A DNA stretch of 50,890 nucleotides. Origin: a virus. Of this stretch, positions 49,596 through 50,890 are shown one piece after another. A model generated the notes under the pieces. That model was not told the origin of the DNA and made no database searches. It saw only the letters and a list, made by a program, of their open reading frames with translations. Position 1 is the stretch's first letter. The number at the start of each line of letters is the position of its first letter. Where the stretch lies: positions 1 through 50,890 of the IMG/VR virus record IMGVR_UViG_3300009509_000071; one strand, given 5' to 3'. Made by a program: the position numbers and the translations under genes.

Positions 49596-49719
49596 TGGAT
49601 GTTGTGAGCCAGAGGTGAGATACATAGAGACTCCATGCGCAAATATGCAAACTTGGGAAGTTGCGCCACTGGATGAAAACATTACTTATGAGGTGTACGA
49701 TGAAAATGGTAAAAGTTAA
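49546..49719 (+). CDS. Outer-membrane spanin lipoprotein (Rz1-like)
   Basis: A 57-residue lipoprotein: signal RYRAALALIPLIFVINGC with the lipobox cysteine near residue 19. AGGAGG lies nine bases before ATG. It overlaps the inner spanin by 50 bases in a different frame. It shows that the host has an outer membrane. Confidence 0.75.
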   Translation: MRYRAALALIPLIFVINGCCEPEVRYIETPCANMQTWEVAPLDENITYEVYDENGKS

Positions 49720-49837
49720 GTTTGATGTATGGGTTAAGTTGATCAAAAAGCTCAAAGAGTGCATGAGAGCAAACAGGGCATTAAATGATCAGAATAAAGC
49801 AGTCAATGAATACAACAAAAGAAAGGGCAGCAAATGA
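49706..49837 (+). CDS. Small basic protein, 43 aa
   Basis: ATG at 49706 overlaps the spanin stop region, and its own stop overlaps the next ATG. Helical and lysine-rich (VWVKLIKKLKECMRANRALN). Unknown. Confidence 0.5.
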   Translation: MVKVKFDVWVKLIKKLKECMRANRALNDQNKAVNEYNKRKGSK

Positions 49838-50157
49838 ATAAGTTTTCAAAAACAAACTTTCCGATTAAGGCAAGAGTGAATAGTGATCTAAATATGCAGA
49901 TCGATGTAGGCTTTTCAATTACTGGCCATACTCCAAAGTTCACAGTGAAAAAAGATGATGGATCAACAGTTGATTTGTCATCGTATTGCTCAGTAACTAC
50001 AGACACAGTAATTACAGTTTCTGTAAATGCAGACATAATTAAAACTCAGCTTGGAGCTATCAAAGCAGACTATGATGTGATCATCGATAAGGGGGCTGGG
50101 AGCAAAGAGTTTCTATTTTCTGGGATCATTAATGTGGAAGATGGTATATCGGCATGA
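49834..50157 (+). CDS. Tail fibre-associated protein, 107 aa
   Basis: A beta-rich immunoglobulin-like sequence (VGFSITGHTPKFTVKKDDGS) similar to the N-terminal domains of baseplate or fibre proteins. Coupled to the following fibre gene. It probably links the LamG fibre to the tail. Confidence 0.55.
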   Translation: MNKFSKTNFPIKARVNSDLNMQIDVGFSITGHTPKFTVKKDDGSTVDLSSYCSVTTDTVITVSVNADIIKTQLGAIKADYDVIIDKGAGSKEFLFSGIINVEDGISA

Positions 50158-50684
50158 TCACTGTTTCATATCCAAATGAGAATGTATCGATCAGCGTTAC
50201 TCTTAGTGGAGAGACATTTGTTATATCTCAAGAAGAGAGCCAGATCACAATTATCAACGATGATACGCTGGCTGCACAACATTCTATTGCAGCCAAGCAA
50301 CAAGCAGACATAGCAACACAAAAAGCACTTGAAATACAGAACGATACAACAATAGCCAGAAAAAACCAATCAAATGTATTCACTAAAATGCAGATAGTGA
50401 GTCCTACTGAAAAAGCATCATTGGATATTGATTTAACCAATGATACAAACTTGATAGTATGTACTCCAATAGCAGATGGAACGCTTAACTTCTTGAATAT
50501 TCAAGACAATACAAGTGGAAGAATTATACTAATCAATCCAAATGCACACATCATATCTCTTGGTGCTATGGTTAAAGCTGTATCTGGAACTGCATCATCA
50601 CTAAGTTCCTCTGGAACATACTTGCTTTCATTTGATTGTTATGGCGGAAATGTTTATATATCAAAAAGTGGGTTAATGGAATGA
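50154..50684 (+). CDS. Tail fibre protein, 176 aa
   Basis: N-terminal beta segment (YPNENVSISVTLSGETFVIS), a central alanine/glutamine coiled coil (AAQHSIAAKQQADIATQKAL) and a beta-rich C-terminus. This is the usual plan of a short trimeric fibre shaft. Its stop overlaps the LamG fibre start. Confidence 0.6.
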   Translation: MITVSYPNENVSISVTLSGETFVISQEESQITIINDDTLAAQHSIAAKQQADIATQKALEIQNDTTIARKNQSNVFTKMQIVSPTEKASLDIDLTNDTNLIVCTPIADGTLNFLNIQDNTSGRIILINPNAHIISLGAMVKAVSGTASSLSSSGTYLLSFDCYGGNVYISKSGLME

Positions 50685-50890
50685 TATTTGGAAATCATGT
50701 TTTTGATGATGATAAAATAAAGCCAATAGTGCAAGATGGTCTTGTTTTGCATCTTGACTCTGGAAACCCACTATCTTATTCTGGTACTGGATTAACTTGG
50801 TATGATTTAAGCCCTTATGGGCATGATTTTACACTTGATGCAGTTGGAATATACTTCAATGCAAATACTGGTGTGTTTGATTTATTTGAT
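50681..50890 (+). CDS. LamG-like tail fibre, 5' part (continues at base 1)
   Basis: ATG at 50681 overlaps the previous stop (ATGA). The first 25 codons lead in frame to position 50753, which equals base 2 of the window, and the gene ends at 1213. The start of the first LamG module is here (IVQDGLVLHLDSGNPLS). Confidence 0.8.
   Translation, partial: MIFGNHVFDDDKIKPIVQDGLVLHLDSGNPLSYSGTGLTWYDLSPYGHDFTLDAVGIYFNANTGVFDLFD
50752..50890. repeat. Terminal direct repeat, copy 2
   Basis: Identical to bases 1-139; marks closure of the circular map at about 50,751 bp. Confidence 0.93.

Overview
The window is a complete, circularly closed genome of a temperate, lambda-like siphovirus. The first 139 bases are repeated exactly at the end (1-139 = 50752-50890), so the unique genome is about 50,751 bp and the contig ends are an arbitrary cut inside a tail-fibre gene. 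The DNA is AT-rich, with AGA/AGG arginine codons and strong Shine-Dalgarno sites. A holin, an inner-membrane spanin and a lipoprotein outer spanin imply a Gram-negative host. I suspect an AT-rich proteobacterium or a member of Campylobacterota, but the sequence does not settle this.

Layout. (1) 2291-3906: candidate attP (a tRNA-Ser-like CCA end), AAGTGATA repeats and a P4-type tyrosine integrase. (2) 9992 down to 3907 on the minus strand: the left early operon (small coiled-coil protein, sigma region 4-like protein, DUF1351-like coiled coil, RecT, RecE-like nuclease, dUTPase, small ORFs, AlpA/Xis-like protein), driven by a repressor-controlled promoter at 10434-10462 through a long structured leader. 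(3) 10777-11759: the immunity region, with a repressor whose S24 catalytic residues are replaced and a divergent, apparently leaderless Cro-like gene. (4) 11958-18171: the right operon (wHTH, replication initiator, DnaC-like loader, SSB, HNH protein, PDDEXK resolvase, calcineurin-like phosphoesterase resembling T5 A1). (5) 27066 down to 18188 on the minus strand: an accessory block with a DnaN-like sliding clamp and more than twenty small, often acidic ORFans. Its upstream half carries eight copies of a two-hairpin intergenic module. (6) 27604 to the end, then round to 2290: the late operon in lambda order (terminase small and large, W, B, C with nested scaffold, D, E, FI/FII-like, tail completion, tail tube, G/GT with a GGGAAAG slippery site, tape measure), then tail tip, fibres, holin, spanins, LamG fibre and GH108 lysin.

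Regulation. A short palindrome close to ACACAAAATGTGT sits in the -35/-10 spacer of five promoters (left early operon, repressor, cro-like, dnaN-like, cassette block) and near a reversed moron gene inside the late operon. This defines one repressor regulon. The repressor looks unable to cleave itself, so induction probably uses an antirepressor or another route.

Most novel signals: the hairpin-punctuated array of tiny genes under lysogenic repression (22560-27150), the pseudoknot-forming leader element at 10271-10349, the structured leader at 11752-11931, and the phage sliding clamp with an added coiled coil. The major capsid gene carries an apparent one-base frameshift.
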